Source: an uncultured Lachnospiraceae bacterium (GTDB lineage Bacteria; Bacillota; Clostridia; Lachnospirales; Lachnospiraceae). Taken from it: DNA of 48,690 nt. The position numbers were made by a program, and so were the translations under genes. Location: positions 1 through 48,690 of the forward strand of contig CACZFF010000017.1 of assembly GCA_902780385.1 (NCBI GenBank), in the 5' to 3' direction. Under the pieces are notes generated by a model that had not been told where the DNA came from, did no database searches, and was given only the letters and a program-made list of their open reading frames with translations. Positions 32,201-45,100 of the stretch are shown one piece after another. Position 1 is the first letter of the stretch. Every line of letters starts with the position of its first letter.

Positions 32201-35200
32201 CGGATACACTGGCGATCCAGCATCATTTGGAAGTAGATGATGGTGTGGTAGTGGAGACTGTTTTCAACGGAAACGCAGACGCATCATTCAAGCTTGAAAT
32301 GAATGAAACTGCAGCGTCAGAGGGCATCGTTGTCGATCCGAATTCCGTGAAAGAGGAAGATTTTGCAGCACCGGTTTCGGAAAAAACGAATGGTCTCAAT
32401 ATAGAGTTTGAAGCTGCGGCTTTTTCCACCTTTACAATTTCGTGGAATAACGCATATGGTAATGGTGTAAAAGTCCACTATGTTGATGAGAATGGTACTG
32501 ATTTGAATGTTAAGAATTCAACATTCCTATCGAATCTAAATGGCTCTTCCACTTCACCTGCGTACCTGATTTACGATATTGACGGATATGAATATGACCA
32601 TACGTATCGCAGGTATTACAGTAACAAGAAGTGGCTGACACAGGACATTCTTCCTCAATTAAAGAAACATAATGCTTCTTATTCCTACGGCGATAACTGG
32701 AATGGCTGGCAATATACGGATGGATCAACGGACTATTGGGGAAATCATAACTGGTACACGTTGAGCAGTTCTAATGCTGCGAATAAAGACGAAATCTACA
32801 TTGTCTACAAGAAAAAAGCTGATATTGCACAAGGTGGTACCCCGACGGTGAAACCGTCCGGATCTGTTGATCCGCCGGCCGCGCCCAGGATCAACAAGGA
32901 ATCCACTCCTAACGGAGATGATACGAATACACTTGCTCTCAGTCTCATCAGCGATACGGCGAAGCTGGAGGTGGAAAAGCTGGCGGACGTAATTGTAGTG
33001 TTTGATGTATCTGGGAGTATGAGTACCAAGGATATGGGAAATAACGCCACCCGGCTCGCGGCTGCCAAAACGGCCGTCAAGGATCTGGCAACGCATCTTT
33101 CCGAAAAGGTAAACTCTGACGGTGAGCCTTTGGTCCGTATGTCGCTGATCAAATTTTCCACCAAGGCAAGTACCGTACTGGGAATGACAGACTTGACGAA
33201 AACCGGAAGCAACAACGGTTTATCTCAGATTAAAAATGCTGTAGATGGGCTGAGCGCCAATGGCGGCACTAACTGGGACCATGCTTTGCAGCTCGCCAAT
33301 GAAGAGAATGATCTGGATTCGGGACGTGCGACATTTGTGATCTTTGTGACGGACGGTGACCCGACTTTCCGCAATACCAGGATGGATGTTACAGATCTTC
33401 AGCTTCAGGGAGAAACGAACGATCAGGCGCTTAACGTATACGGTCAGGAATCGCCTAACCCTTGGTATTTGGAGGATAATGTTTACGGTCCCGGCGACAA
33501 TGACAAAACTGGAAAGTGTTACGATGCAGCCGTTGGCCAGGGAAATGCAATCGTCTCTGCCGGAAAAAATATCTACACTATCGGCATTTCAAATGATGTG
33601 ACAAAAGTTAAGACTTTTAATACTGCTATTCATGGAAACGGTGCCTATCTGGCGGGAAATACCAACGCACTCAACCAGGCCTTCGCTGATATCGAGGCTT
33701 CCATTTCCGGCGCATCCGGCTGGGGCAACATCAGGATGACGGATGGGATTACGAATCTGACGAACACTGTGCAGAAAACAGGCCTGACAAATGTCGGAGG
33801 CGATTTCAGCTATTGGATCGCTCCGGCTCCTGCTGATTGGTCAAGAATGACCGAAGCACAGAAAAAATCTTATACGCCGGATCCTTCCGCTTTTGTCTCC
33901 TGGGATCCGAAAGCTGCCGGCGCGGAGCTTGCGGAATATAACACGGCCACAGGCGCAGTCGAGTGGAATATGGGCAGCTCCTTCATGCCGGAGGCCGGCG
34001 TGACCTATCAGGTCCGCTTTAAGGTCTGGCCGTCACAGGAGGCGTATGACTATATCGCCAAGCTGAATAACGGAACACTTGACTATGATACATTGCCGGC
34101 TGACGTCAGGACGCAGATCATCAAAAGCGGCAATACATATACGCTGAAGACTAACAAGCCGAATGCCAATACAACGTATCAGGCGGCGATAAAGACCGGT
34201 AATACGGTCAGCATTTCAGGCGAGGTCCAGACCCTGCAGTTCCCATCGGTAGATGACCTGAATCTCTCTGCCGACAAAATGAAGGTGCAAAAGGAATGGG
34301 TGAACTCCCTGGATCCTGATGCAAGATGGAAATCTCCCGTGACGCTTCTTCTTACGGACAGCAATGGAACGCTGTATAAGTCGATCGACCTGAATGAAAG
34401 CAATAATTATTCGGCAGAGGATAACTTTATCTCCTGTGGTCTGGCCAAGATCGAAAACGGCGAACTGGTCATTTATGAGCTGGGGCATGATTTCAAGCTG
34501 ACAGAGCCGGAGGAGTATGCCTATTACTGGGATCTGGATTCTCAGATTTACAGGCCGATGATTATCGACGCTCAGCTGACCATGCTGGTGAAGGTTGACG
34601 CTCCATCAGGCATGGGAGACCACACCTATTATGCAGAGCAGGGAGTAAAGTACTACAAGATAGGGGAAGGTACATATAAGACGATCTTTACAGGAGATTC
34701 TGCTGCTACAATTACCGCGACGAACATTCGCCGGAGCAACCTGAACCTAACCAAGAAAGTCGTGGATGAGGAGGGCAATCCTGTCATTTCCTATGATACA
34801 TTTACGTTTACCATAACGGTCAATGACGCGCGGGACGCCAAAGTCTGGTTCTCTGTGCAGACGGATGCGAATGACACGGATACGATCGTGAAAGATATTT
34901 CAACCAATGCGACGGCAGAAATGCAGGACGGTGAGAAGACCGGATACTACTATGCGGACAGCGGAAGTCCTATCACGGTTTCGATCGAGCCGGGGTGGAA
35001 CCTGCGTTTTACAAACCTGCCAAATGGGACAAAGTATACGATCACGGAAAACGCGAAAGAGAATTATACATTTGTGCGCGCTGTAATCGACAACAATGGC
35101 ACATTCTCGGTGGAAAGCGGCACAACTACTGGAAGCGGAACGATTAACGAGTCCAATACACAGTATACTGTCACATACACCAATAGAGCTGCAACACAGC

Positions 35201-35667
35201 ATGTGATTATCAAAAAAACAAGCCAGGACGGCTCTACGCCTCTTTCCGGTGCGGTATTCTCCTTATACACAGCGAGCGGATATGCTGCTGAGCCAAAGCA
35301 GGCAATAAAAACTGATTTGACTTCAGGCGCAGACGGCAAAATTGACATGGGCAAAATGGTGTATGGGACATACTATATGGTAGAAACGTCAGCTCCGGCG
35401 GGGTATATCCTGCTTTCAGCACCGGTAGAAATTACGGTTACGGCCTCTGGAGTTACATATAACCAGAGCGACAGTAGTCTTTCGTTAAGCGGCAATGGCA
35501 TCGCTCACGATACAACGACGGAAACGTATACATTGACTGTTACGAATAATGCCGGTGTCGAGCTTCCTTCCACAGGAGGTCCAGGAACAAAACTCTTTAC
35601 AATCCTCGGATCAATTCTGATCACATGTGCGGGATTGCTGCTGTTGAGAAGATGTAGATTCGTATAA
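29230..35667 (+). CDS. Giant LPxTG adhesin 1 with VWA and SpaA-type domains
   Basis: A 2145-residue wall-anchored protein. Residues ~18-47 are a hydrophobic export segment after a basic start (RKTRRFFTRVVSSVAAIVV). Residues ~53-173 hold six Cys/His units of the form C-x(5-9)-HxH-x(3-5)-C-Y. A long acidic, Lys/Glu-rich region with similar beta domains follows (to ~1070), then a MucBP-like unit (GVKVHYVDENGTDLN). A VWA domain starts near 1250, with a complete MIDAS: DVSGSMS, GGTNW and FVTDGDPT. Cna-B-like and Spy0128-like pilin domains (~1680-1980) and a SpaA domain with the isopeptide Glu in VETSAPAGY precede LPSTGG (~2113), a membrane helix and a basic tail. GGAAGGA lies a rather long 12 nt before the ATG. 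Adhesion is inferred; no sortase gene is in the window. Confidence 0.9.
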   Translation: MKELLRKIRQILQDRKTRRFFTRVVSSVAAIVVFVTTYALILPAITLEKTASCGIEEHQHSDSCYEERLVCGQKESDGHQHDDSCYTSTTELTCGSQEHRHSSEKGCYDADGNLVCELQEHVHDDSCYEEVRVLTCGREEYKGHQHTDACYEKVLTCGKEVHTHSGKCYGEIGSTDAVEAGNSAGNSYDSAGSGDNVNTGNTWNTVPEVSDYEAVAGKVQPDSYVPELEPLDMEAMLNGHTDFYYYHAGEGEEVPADSTEITNWKKVEEETVLELTDLVKAYLAYTIPAGSLNESNPSVRYRIPENLHLSDEQIEAMNRYENGIAAGYRDSDAAAEKDENGKDKEDNYKKYLGAEAVEGDRRPDEKIEEGAQEYISAVVRAENVYDDKGKYMGQDLIFTFVPYSIEKNQDTYDADKTLISAGKKITGWFAYDLRLDQIEWESEEDNKEKENIEEDNKGEENKEELNKDEGNSEDINENINNEKNNESIADRESAEKTARAVFVEENQKKDIEEISRVLKMTGEVGDGASAGTQNEQSFKAGSLTVEGDDYKINLDYSKEAKIPENAFLSVCEITAETDKEAYEACLEQAGQQVAADDKTSVDRKTSRFFDIQILARYTDSDGREEIRKIEPSAPVIVNIQIIDNQAANDNVSNVSADQKTGQGDPSVLHFAEEGVEQLDATVKEGQEQVEDKDRGPGKESELAGSATEISFEAESFSVYAIVYTVDFEYSVNGKKYQFSLPGGGFTSFTDIVEMLGILGDRNNENNETDIEEKIADGIHAVTASDAVKKFVADVESVRFSSPELVWVGKADVDTTVGVLKKANGLECVYSAELTEKQIERINSTAVESGDWALISMQPFDSEETMTVTMTDGEIFTIQVTDAQIQTMFLSDSGELFEVTVTYDEAAKIPEGSTLRVTEFSKEDTEYEYARNSVLADKKARGEWVDLDSFGLAALDISILDADGNKIEPSAPVRVDMTIKALPSVENLDEIADTLAIQHHLEVDDGVVVETVFNGNADASFKLEMNETAASEGIVVDPNSVKEEDFAAPVSEKTNGLNIEFEAAAFSTFTISWNNAYGNGVKVHYVDENGTDLNVKNSTFLSNLNGSSTSPAYLIYDIDGYEYDHTYRRYYSNKKWLTQDILPQLKKHNASYSYGDNWNGWQYTDGSTDYWGNHNWYTLSSSNAANKDEIYIVYKKKADIAQGGTPTVKPSGSVDPPAAPRINKESTPNGDDTNTLALSLISDTAKLEVEKLADVIVVFDVSGSMSTKDMGNNATRLAAAKTAVKDLATHLSEKVNSDGEPLVRMSLIKFSTKASTVLGMTDLTKTGSNNGLSQIKNAVDGLSANGGTNWDHALQLANEENDLDSGRATFVIFVTDGDPTFRNTRMDVTDLQLQGETNDQALNVYGQESPNPWYLEDNVYGPGDNDKTGKCYDAAVGQGNAIVSAGKNIYTIGISNDVTKVKTFNTAIHGNGAYLAGNTNALNQAFADIEASISGASGWGNIRMTDGITNLTNTVQKTGLTNVGGDFSYWIAPAPADWSRMTEAQKKSYTPDPSAFVSWDPKAAGAELAEYNTATGAVEWNMGSSFMPEAGVTYQVRFKVWPSQEAYDYIAKLNNGTLDYDTLPADVRTQIIKSGNTYTLKTNKPNANTTYQAAIKTGNTVSISGEVQTLQFPSVDDLNLSADKMKVQKEWVNSLDPDARWKSPVTLLLTDSNGTLYKSIDLNESNNYSAEDNFISCGLAKIENGELVIYELGHDFKLTEPEEYAYYWDLDSQIYRPMIIDAQLTMLVKVDAPSGMGDHTYYAEQGVKYYKIGEGTYKTIFTGDSAATITATNIRRSNLNLTKKVVDEEGNPVISYDTFTFTITVNDARDAKVWFSVQTDANDTDTIVKDISTNATAEMQDGEKTGYYYADSGSPITVSIEPGWNLRFTNLPNGTKYTITENAKENYTFVRAVIDNNGTFSVESGTTTGSGTINESNTQYTVTYTNRAATQHVIIKKTSQDGSTPLSGAVFSLYTASGYAAEPKQAIKTDLTSGADGKIDMGKMVYGTYYMVETSAPAGYILLSAPVEITVTASGVTYNQSDSSLSLSGNGIAHDTTTETYTLTVTNNAGVELPSTGGPGTKLFTILGSILITCAGLLLLRRCRFV

Positions 35668-35714
35668 CAGGTCCAATCAAAAGCTGGTGTCGGAAAAAGA
35701 GACTGGCATAGAGA

Positions 35715-35757
35715 AGAGAAGTCGATCACACATATACAGTGACCGGCTTCTCTTTTT
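35715..35757 (+). terminator. Intrinsic terminator after adhesin 1
   Basis: AGAGAAG-CG-TCAC from 35715 pairs with GTGA-CCGGCTTCTCT (35739-35753) around a short loop, followed by TTTTT. It lies 48 nt after the stop. From here to 35913 I see no gene. Confidence 0.85.
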
Positions 35758-35913
35758 ATGACATGACCCGAGTAATGTATTTTCTGCCTTACGGCGGACA
35801 CGGGCTGGTCGGGGGTAAAGGGTGCAGATGAACTGCATCGCAGTACATTGCAAAAAAAACAAATATACCGTGTGAAAATAAAAGAAAATCGGCAAGGCAT
35901 TTTTTCTAAGCTT

Positions 35914-35946
35914 TGACGCTTATTGTGACGTGAGTCACGTTATACT
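35914..35946 (+). promoter_or_regulatory. Adhesin 2 promoter with TGAC direct repeat
   Basis: TGAC at 35914 and 35926, TATACT at 35941-35946, 15 nt from the second TGAC. The GTGACGTGAGTCAC palindrome at 35925-35938 overlaps the second half-site and may be part of the control site. Confidence 0.7.
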
Positions 35947-36016
35947 GTACATAATATTGTATATTATTAAGATATTACACATTGCATATTTTTGCCGAAT
36001 AAAATGCATTTTATTT

Positions 36017-36133
36017 TTGCCGGTATCAGTAAGTCATCCTTGCTTCAACGTCTGAAATACTTGGCAGGATATTGAATACAAGTATCAAACGTCAGAAGCT
36101 GAGAAGACATTGTCCATCACTTCTGATTTTTTT
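36017..36133 (+). promoter_or_regulatory. Conserved 5' leader with terminator-like hairpin (copy 2)
   Basis: TTGCC (36017-36021) can pair with GGCAG (36063-36067) around the box TTCAACGTCTGAAAT (36044-36058). CAGAAG (36093-36098) pairs with CTTCTG (36120-36125) 49 nt after the box start, followed by A and seven T residues. The outer stem differs in sequence from copy 1 but keeps pairing, and CAGAAG replaces CAGAGG while still pairing. The start codon is 46 nt after the T-run. Confidence 0.6.
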
Positions 36134-36178
36134 ACATTTTAGAAAGCAGAACACAAAATATTAAAAGGACATAACATT

Positions 36179-39100
36179 ATGCAGGCATTACTTCGTAAGA
36201 TCAGACAGATATTAAAAGACAGAAGAATCCGAAGGTTCTTTACAAGAGTAGTATCGTCAGTGGCGGCCATAGTTGTCTTTATCACCACTTATGCGCTGAT
36301 TCTGCCGGCGATCACGCTGGAAAGAACAGCGGCATGCGGGGTTGAAGAACACCAGCATAACGACAGCTGCTATGAAGACAGACTTGTCTGCGGGCAGGAG
36401 GAGAGCGACGGCCACCACCATGATGACAGCTGTTATTCGATTTCATCGGAGCTGATCTGCAGGATACAGGAGCACCAGCACTCTGCGGAGAATGGCTGCT
36501 ATGATGCGGACGGGAACCTGGTATGCCAGCTGCAGGAACATGTTCATGATGACTCCTGCTATAAGGAAGTCAGGACACTGACCTGCGGCCTTGAGGAGAG
36601 CGACGGCCACCAGCATACTAATGCCTGTTATAAAAAAGTCCTCATCTGCGGAAAAGAAGTTCATACTCATAGTGCAGCCTGTTATCAGGATACCGGGGAG
36701 AATTCAGATCAGGAATCTGAGTCTGGCAATGCCGCAAATCCAGCTGTATCTGAGAATCCGGGCGCGGACAGCGCAGCTTCAGAAAACAATACCAGTGAAT
36801 TGACCGATTCAGACAATGCCGCAACGGCAGAAACTGTTCTCCCGGGGCAGGAGGTGACAACTCCGGAGCTGGCTCCTTTGGATTTCACAACAATCCTGAA
36901 TAAGGATACAGGCATATATTATTACGATGTAAAACCTGAAGAGAAGATAGAAGACAGCTCAAAGATTACAGACTGGACCCGGGCAAAAGACAAAAACGAT
37001 AACGCGGATGATTTCACAGAGCTGGCTCCTGAAGATCTCATCCGGGTTTATTTGGCGTACACAGTTCCTGCTGGCAGTCTGAACACCACTAACCCGACAG
37101 CACGCTATCGCTTACCTGATAGTATCAGATTGTCTGATAAACAAATCGAGGCGATCAACAAGGCAGAGAATGGCATTTCCAGCCAGTACGATGACAAGGA
37201 CAAACATGATGCCGCTCTTGGAGCAGAGGCGATTGAAGGAACACGACGTCCTGACCAGGATATTGATGAATACCTGAGAAAGAACAGTGAAGATGGGCAG
37301 GAGTACATAAACGCAACTGTCAAGGCGGAAAACGTATTCAACGACAAGACTGGGGAATACGAAGGCCAGGACCTGATTTTCACCTTTACACCCTATACTA
37401 TTGAAAAGAATCAGGTTGTTTACGATACTTCCGGAGAAATGACTAAATCCGGAGAAAATGTACGTGGATGGTTTACCTTTGATATGACTACCGATCAGGT
37501 AGAATGGGGAGAAGCTGTCGTTTCCAGCATAAAGACAGGTGAAGAGACCGAAGGCGTGAGCGAAGAAGCTGAAGATATTGAAACTGAGAACGTTGAAGTC
37601 GATAATACTGCTGAGCAGGAAAAAACCAGTGCTGAAGAAACAACCACATCAGGTAACAAAGGTTCTTCATCCGTCATCGAACGCAGTGAGCGCTCTGCCG
37701 ACATCGTGTTTGTAAAGGAAGGGTACGATGTCGACAATAACCGCATCGAAGAGATAGCAACAACACTGAAACTGGTTGAAGAAAAGGAAGTTGAGAACAG
37801 CCTGGAGGATGATTCTGATTCTTCCAATGACGATACTGCTTCCGACTTTGCAGCCGGAAAGCTGGAAGCAGCTGGAGACGGCTACAAAATCACAATGGAA
37901 TACACCGCTGAGGCGCAGGTTCCTGACAACGCTTCCCTTTCTGTACGCGAGATAACAGCGGAAACAGATCCGGAGGCTTATAAAGCGTGCCTTGAACAGG
38001 CTGGGAAAAAGATTGCTTCGGATGATTCCGACGATGCAGGCGACAAACGTGCGACCATTGACGAGACTGCATCAAGATTTTTTGATATTGAGATTGTTGT
38101 GCCCGAAATCGACGAGAACGGACAGGAAACAAGCCAGAAGATAGAACCGAAGGCAGAAGTATCTGTTAATATTCAGATGACGGATACTGTTAAAAAAGCA
38201 TCTGATAATTCTGTAGAAAACACAAACGAAAATGACAAAGCTTCCGGATCCGAAAACCAGGGAGCACAGGAACCGACCGTACTTCACTTTACTGACGACG
38301 GAGTAGAGAAACTACAGTCTACATTGGTGGATGATAAAAACACTGTATCTGGTGATGAATCCGGGAACAGTGAAAAGAAAGATCCCGAAAATGCCGGGGC
38401 TGCCGATTCGAAAAACACTTCCACAGAAATACAGTTCACAACTGATTCCTTCTCAATCTATGGCGTTGTCTACACTGTGGACTTTGAATACAACGGCTAC
38501 ATGGTGAGTATTCCCGGCGATTCTTCCATTCTCCTCTCTAGACTATTGGAAGTGCTGGGACTTGATGAAAACGGGGATGTACCTGCGATCGATCTGCAAA
38601 ATGTGGAATCCGTGGAATTCAGCAATGACCAGCTGATAAGGATTACAAAAGTTGAACAGGAAGCCACAGTCAACGATATTCTGACAGAATTGGATGAACA
38701 GGGAGTTGAAACCTGGCTTGCGGACGGGGCGGTTGTCCGGACTGATGACAAATCAGATGAGGAGGTTCTGGAAGAGGCGGAAGCCATTGAACAGGCGGAC
38801 AACGATGAGATTGTAAATATCGGTGACTGGCTCCTGACGGCTCTGCAGGCCTTCCACAGCGAAGAAACTCTAACGATTACTATGCTCACGGGAGAAAAGT
38901 ACGTCATCAATGTGACTGATCTGGACACCAGCCAGAATGGACAGAAGCCTGCGCTCGTTACCGACACAGTGAATACTATTGCCGAAGGCATCAAGATCAC
39001 GATGTTTGATTATGGTCCGGAAAAACTGGACAATGTGAACAACACATATAACAGCACGGACAACTCGGGTATCAATAAAGGACATACATTGAAGTTTTAT

Positions 39101-42100
39101 TCCTACGGAACAACCGGCAATACAGTCAATAACTTCACCGGTGGCGCCTATGCGATGCAAGGTGTTGTGCGGTCCAGTCTTGGACCAGATGGCTATCCTG
39201 TTGTTAACAACGGGAATGAAACTCTCAGATATCTGTTCGACCCGGATTATGCAGTTAATGGAAAAACAGTCGTCACGACAGATGCAAACTACCTCTTCCG
39301 GAGAATTCCTGAAAGAGGCATGGAACTGTTTTACGACAGCGATGAAAACTATGCATATCTGGACGGAAACGATTTTAAGATTTACAGCGATACCTATCTT
39401 GAAGAGGGCGCGGACTATGAGAATCCGTTCAGGATTGGTTTCTATCCCTACAACGATTACGATAACCGTTATCAGTGTATCCATGGCAATAATTTTAATT
39501 GGGGATGTAAAGGCAGCAAAGACTGGCGTGTCCGTGACCAGGTAGGCCACTACAATCATCATTTCGGCATGAAGGTGGAAGGAAACTTCTACATGACTGA
39601 CGATAAGATGATCACTAATGAGACAAACGGCAATAAAGAAGAAATGAAGTTCAAGTTCAGCGGCGATGATGACATGTGGGTATTCATCGACGGCGTTCTT
39701 GTGCTGGACATCGGCGGCATTCATAACCCTGTCGACGGAGAGATCAATTTCACAACGGGACAGGTCACTGTCAGCGCAGTTAAGACTGCAAATGGCGGAA
39801 GTGCCTATGCGCTTGGTGCCAATACGACCATTGCACAGGCGTTTGCTAAAGCAGGGAAGACCTGGGATGACAGTCCGCTTTCCCACCATGATATTAAGAT
39901 TTTCTACATGGAGCGCGGCGGCATGTACTCCAACCTTGCCGTGACCATGAATCTGCCGACTTTCCCTCACACCAAGGAAGTGACCCTGACTAAACAGTCT
40001 GCGGACGGGAGTGTCAATCTTGCCGGCGCAACATTTGCGCTTTTTAGCGATGTTGCCTGCACCAAACCTATTAAGAACAAAGAAACAGGGGAGGCGATCA
40101 CAGTCACATCCTCCGACAATCCATCAACTCTTGGCCAGGTCAAGATTTCCAACCTGATCCCCGGGCAGACATATTACTTCAAAGAGACAACATCCCCGGG
40201 CGGCTATAAGCTCTTCGACGGAGTCTTTATGATTACGGTACCTGCCAATGACCATGACCCTGCAGTCGTATATCTGACAGCGGATGGGCAACCGGTGGAA
40301 GGCCCAATCACGGAGATTAAGAATACACCTGACGCTTACGGTTCTTTCGATTTCTTCAAAGTTGAAGAAGGGACGTCTACAAAGATTTCAGGTGCAGAGT
40401 TTACACTGTATACCGATGCTGACTGCCAGACAATTGCCAAAGACAGAGATCACCATGATCTTGTCTCTACATCGGCGAGTGATAGCGGAAAAGTAAGCTT
40501 TGCAAACATCCCGGCCGGCGCTACATATTACATGAAAGAAACACAGGAACCTCAGGATTACTTCCCGTCGTCAAATGTGTACCGCGTGGTAGTCAGCGAG
40601 GATGGCAATACCGTGTCTGTGTATAAGGGCAGCAGCACGCCCCCCCTGTTTACGAATACCACCGGAGATACGGACAGGATAATTGAGAACAAGCCAAAGG
40701 CTGACAAGACGAGCGTCACTGTGGAAAAACTCTGGAGTGATGGTGCCGCAAACCACACAAACGATACCGTTACCGTGCAGCTGTATGAAACAACAGAAGA
40801 CCTGAAAGTATCCGGAGGGACTATAAACGTACAGGTAGTTGCGGACAAATGGATTTGGGAAGGAGATACGAACCAGGAAAAGATTAATACTGCGCCGACT
40901 GCCGACGGAGCGTCTTTGAGTTATAAGATTTATAAGTACGGGGATGCAAATCAAACAGCAGTCGCTTCAGGAACGCTGAATAATGGAAACGGATGGTCAT
41001 CAACGCATCAGCTGAATGATATGGCGGAGAGTGAGCATATCAAATATGTCGTTGAGGTTACCGATCAGGATGGAAATGTGATAACAAATGCATCTGTATA
41101 TGATCCTGAAGACGGATCTGTACAGGGCAGTGATTCAGATACGCCCGGAGCAGTCAAAAAGGTCCATGTTCAGGCGGATGTACAGGATGTTCAGACTCCG
41201 AAGATGACAATTTCGGCAAGCAACATCCGGTCAAAATCCATGTATAACAAATGGCGTATCACTTTCCAGGAAGTCCGCCTGATGTATGACCAGAATGGAG
41301 GGAATTTCAGCGGATATGTAAATAGCTCGAATCCATTGTGGAGTGAAAATTATTTTACATTTGACGGTAACAATGGTTCGGAAACTAAAGAGATAACGCT
41401 TCCTGATTTGAGTTCGGTATCATCCAGTGAGCTTAATAAATACTGGTATAGGATTGCATTTGATGCACAGGAAATTGCGGATGATGAGAATGTACACATA
41501 ACTGTAAATCCTGGCTACAATTTAGGGTATGAGAATCGTTATACGACAACTAAAGGGTATTATGACTTCCAGGGAAATCGAAGTGATTATCTTTACATTC
41601 CGGCCAGTGCAACGAATATAACTATTTCGTTTACCGGAACCAATTCAGGAACTCTCAATATCGATCTCTCCAGGCCTTCTCTGGCTGTCACCGGTCCCCA
41701 AGATGCGATGTATGGTTCATTAAACGAGTTAATCAGCTCGGGTATCCTGGGCGGAGAAGAGAATACCGCTTATGCTGATGGCAATAAACATGGCAATCCT
41801 GTGGTGCTTTCGAATGGAAACTGGACGCACACCTGGGATAATCTGATCAGCACAGAAACAGTCACGGAAGGCGGTTATACTATTATTAGAACGCATCACT
41901 ATTATGTGAGGGAAGTCAGCGTTCACTTTGCTGATGACAGCATAGACGAAGATACTGTTCTCGCGGAATATTCCTATATCTTTAACGAGGACGGCGATCC
42001 ATCTTCCGGTATCAAAAAAGTGGTGATCAATAATACTGTTCCTCCGAAGACCTCCATCACCGTCACAAAGGAATGGAAAAACCAGGACGGCACAACTTAC

Positions 42101-45100
42101 GAGCCGCCGGAAGGACAGCGCACAATTACTTTTGACGTATACCAGAAGGTGGACGGGACCGCATCGGTTTATAAGACCGGACAGCAGATTGAATGCACAT
42201 ACGACACTGCATCACAAAGCTGGAAATGGGGAACAGTGACGATCAGCGGACTTCCGACAAAGGTCAAAGTCGGAGATGAGTTGAAAGATGCTGTATATTA
42301 CGTGGTCGAGACGTCACCGGCCGCAAGCGATGACCTTACCACATACTATATTGCATCTGATGGAAAGACCTACCCCGATGCGGAGGATGCTGCCGGAGCC
42401 TCTTCGGAAACAATCGTGAACGTCAACAGCCGTAAAGAAATCAAGATCACTAAGGCCTGGTATTACAAAAACGGCACGTCGCTGCAGGAAGTTGCTGAGC
42501 CGGAAGTAAAGGAGATTTTCTTCAAGCTGAAGAAGGTAGATAAGACTACCGGCGAAGATATTGGTTTCTACACAGCAGGCTCGACTGAAATGCCTGAGAG
42601 TGATGTGGAGGGTCAAAGCATTGTCTCATCGCATTCCCCTTCCGATGGAACGATTTTCCGGATTGCCTGCGTCAGCACCTCCACAGAGGTGCCCAATGAA
42701 TATGGCGGCGGCACCCATACAGAGACTACATGGGCATGGAATACGCTGACGTTCAAGAAACTGCCGACAGATGTGAAATACTACATGGTCGAAACGGATG
42801 CGAACGGCAATCCACTGATTCATGATACGGCCAATGGCAGCCTGGAGATTTCCTATGTGGACGCAAACGGAAAGGAAATCACACAGACCAGCCCGATCGA
42901 TGCCTCCATCCCTGGAGACTATACCATCAAAAATATAGAGAAGAGAACCAGTCTTTATGCCGAAAAGATCTGGAATGCGGCCAATAAAGATAACCTGGTG
43001 GGCAATGAACCAATCTGGTTCAGCCTGATGCGGATTCAGACAGACGGAAACGGAACCTACGACCCCAGTACTCTGGAGGAGACACCGGAGATCGGCCGTT
43101 TCAACCTTAAGGAAAGTGAGGGATGGACGAGATGCTTCTCGAATATTCCGATTGCGCCGACCGGCCAGACAAACGAGAGTCAGTACAAGTACTATCAGTA
43201 TTTCGCTGTGGAACTTGGGCTGCTGAAGTCTGGTTCCGATGTATCTGACGAGCAGAAACAGTATGAATTAATCGACGATCTGTTCATCAAGTATCAGTCC
43301 AAAGGCGGCGGAACCGGAAGCGCCCCAGACGGCAGTGACGCCCGCGCATATTCCGCCTACAGCGAAGGCGCTGATGCGATGGGAGACCTGCAGACACAGC
43401 CGGCGACCGTTCAGCAATGGATCGAGGCGAACAGAGGCAAAGTTATTTCCTGGCTGACTTCGAATGCAGATAAGATCCAGGTCCGCACCTGGGGGGCTAA
43501 CTATGACGGTAGTGGAACTCTGGGAATCTTCAACTCATCCAATGAGTATGTGGAGCAGCCTATCCATATCATTAAAGAATGGAAGAAGGCAAACGGAGAC
43601 CCGCTGGATCAGGAAAAGCTGGAGATTATCAATGCGGAAGCTTCCGATACCATGGACAAGTACACTTTGGAGATCCGGCTGATGCAGCGGGCGAAAAACC
43701 TTGAGAAAGATGGTACAACGCTCCCGGGGTCCTATGATTCGCAGTACGGTTCTACCGTTCTTCTCGCCAAAGACGAAGTCATCATGCAGTCCGACCTTTT
43801 CCATGTGATAAAGGAAGGCAGTCAGCCGCAGGATTATTGGAAATATCAGATACCTCCCACTTATACAAATGCGGACGGTATTGATGTCAACCAGCTGCCT
43901 GCGAAAGGTCCTTTTGTACTGGATGGAGTCACATACCAGGCGGATTTTGAGTACTATATCTCGGAGTACCGGGTTTACAACGGGAACGGCGATGACCGCA
44001 CGCCCCATTGGACCGCAGCCTGCCTGATCAATAAGGACAGCTATACTCTGACCCTGGAGAACTATGAGACAACCGATCTGACAGTCCACAAGACCTGGGA
44101 AGAAGTCCCCACTGAAAACAGAAACTTTGTGGATGACAACGTCAAGGCAGTCCTTTACAAAGTGTTCCGTATCCCCGACGGGGAGACCGATGAGAGCAAG
44201 AAGGAGGACATCACAGAGCTCATTGGCGCGAACTATGAAGCCTATGACCTTACAGCAGCCAACATTTACGAGACAAGACGTACCGTAAAAATAGTCGGAG
44301 GAGAGGAAATTGAGGTAAATCCGGCGACAGAACCTGAGGAAGGTGAAGTTCGAAAGACTTACTATGAGGACTATATCCGGATTGATCAGCCCGACGGTTC
44401 CTGGTGGAGAGGCAGTAGCGCGAAGGATGCAGCCCTTAAGATCAGCAATCTTGACACCCATATCCGCGATTATGTCACGGAAGGATCAAAAGATGACTGG
44501 AAGAAATATAAGTACTGGATCGTAGAGCAGGAGTACATTGACGGAGCAGGGAAAGAGCATCCGATTAGTGAGCTTCTTCATGGAAATACCACAGTGTACC
44601 CCAAATACCAGACCTCTACAGCCGGTACGGGATTGAATACGCCAAACTTTGGAAATGATAAGCCTTCTGTATGCGCGAAGATCGAAATCGGTCCGGAAAA
44701 TGCGGCTCATCTGGGCGCAATTAATACTGTCAAAGGATCGTCAATCCACCTGCTGAAGGATGATGAGACAGACAGCACCAGGAAACTCAGCGGAGCAAAA
44801 TTCATCCTGCGCAAAAAGAATGGAAACAATGTATTTGTCCTCTTCGACTATGCGGCAAACATGGACGGCACAGCGCTGACGATCAACAAAGATGACTCGA
44901 ATGGTCAGTTTGAGATTACGAATGCCGCAAAAGGAGTCACGATAACCGGTCTGATGCCGGGAATCTACGAGCTGCAGGAAAAGAAAGCACCGGACGGCTA
45001 TATCATAATGGGTGCAGCCATGCAGTTCGAGGTCAAGACGGACGGAACCCTGGTAAAACTTCCACCGACCGGACAAACCGTACCGGAAGAGCAGACGGAC

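Noticed and set aside
38870-39970. Minus-strand open frame of 366 codons inside adhesin 2
   Set aside because: The plus strand encodes the fibro-slime domain here without interruption, so the minus frame is a by-product of codon use.
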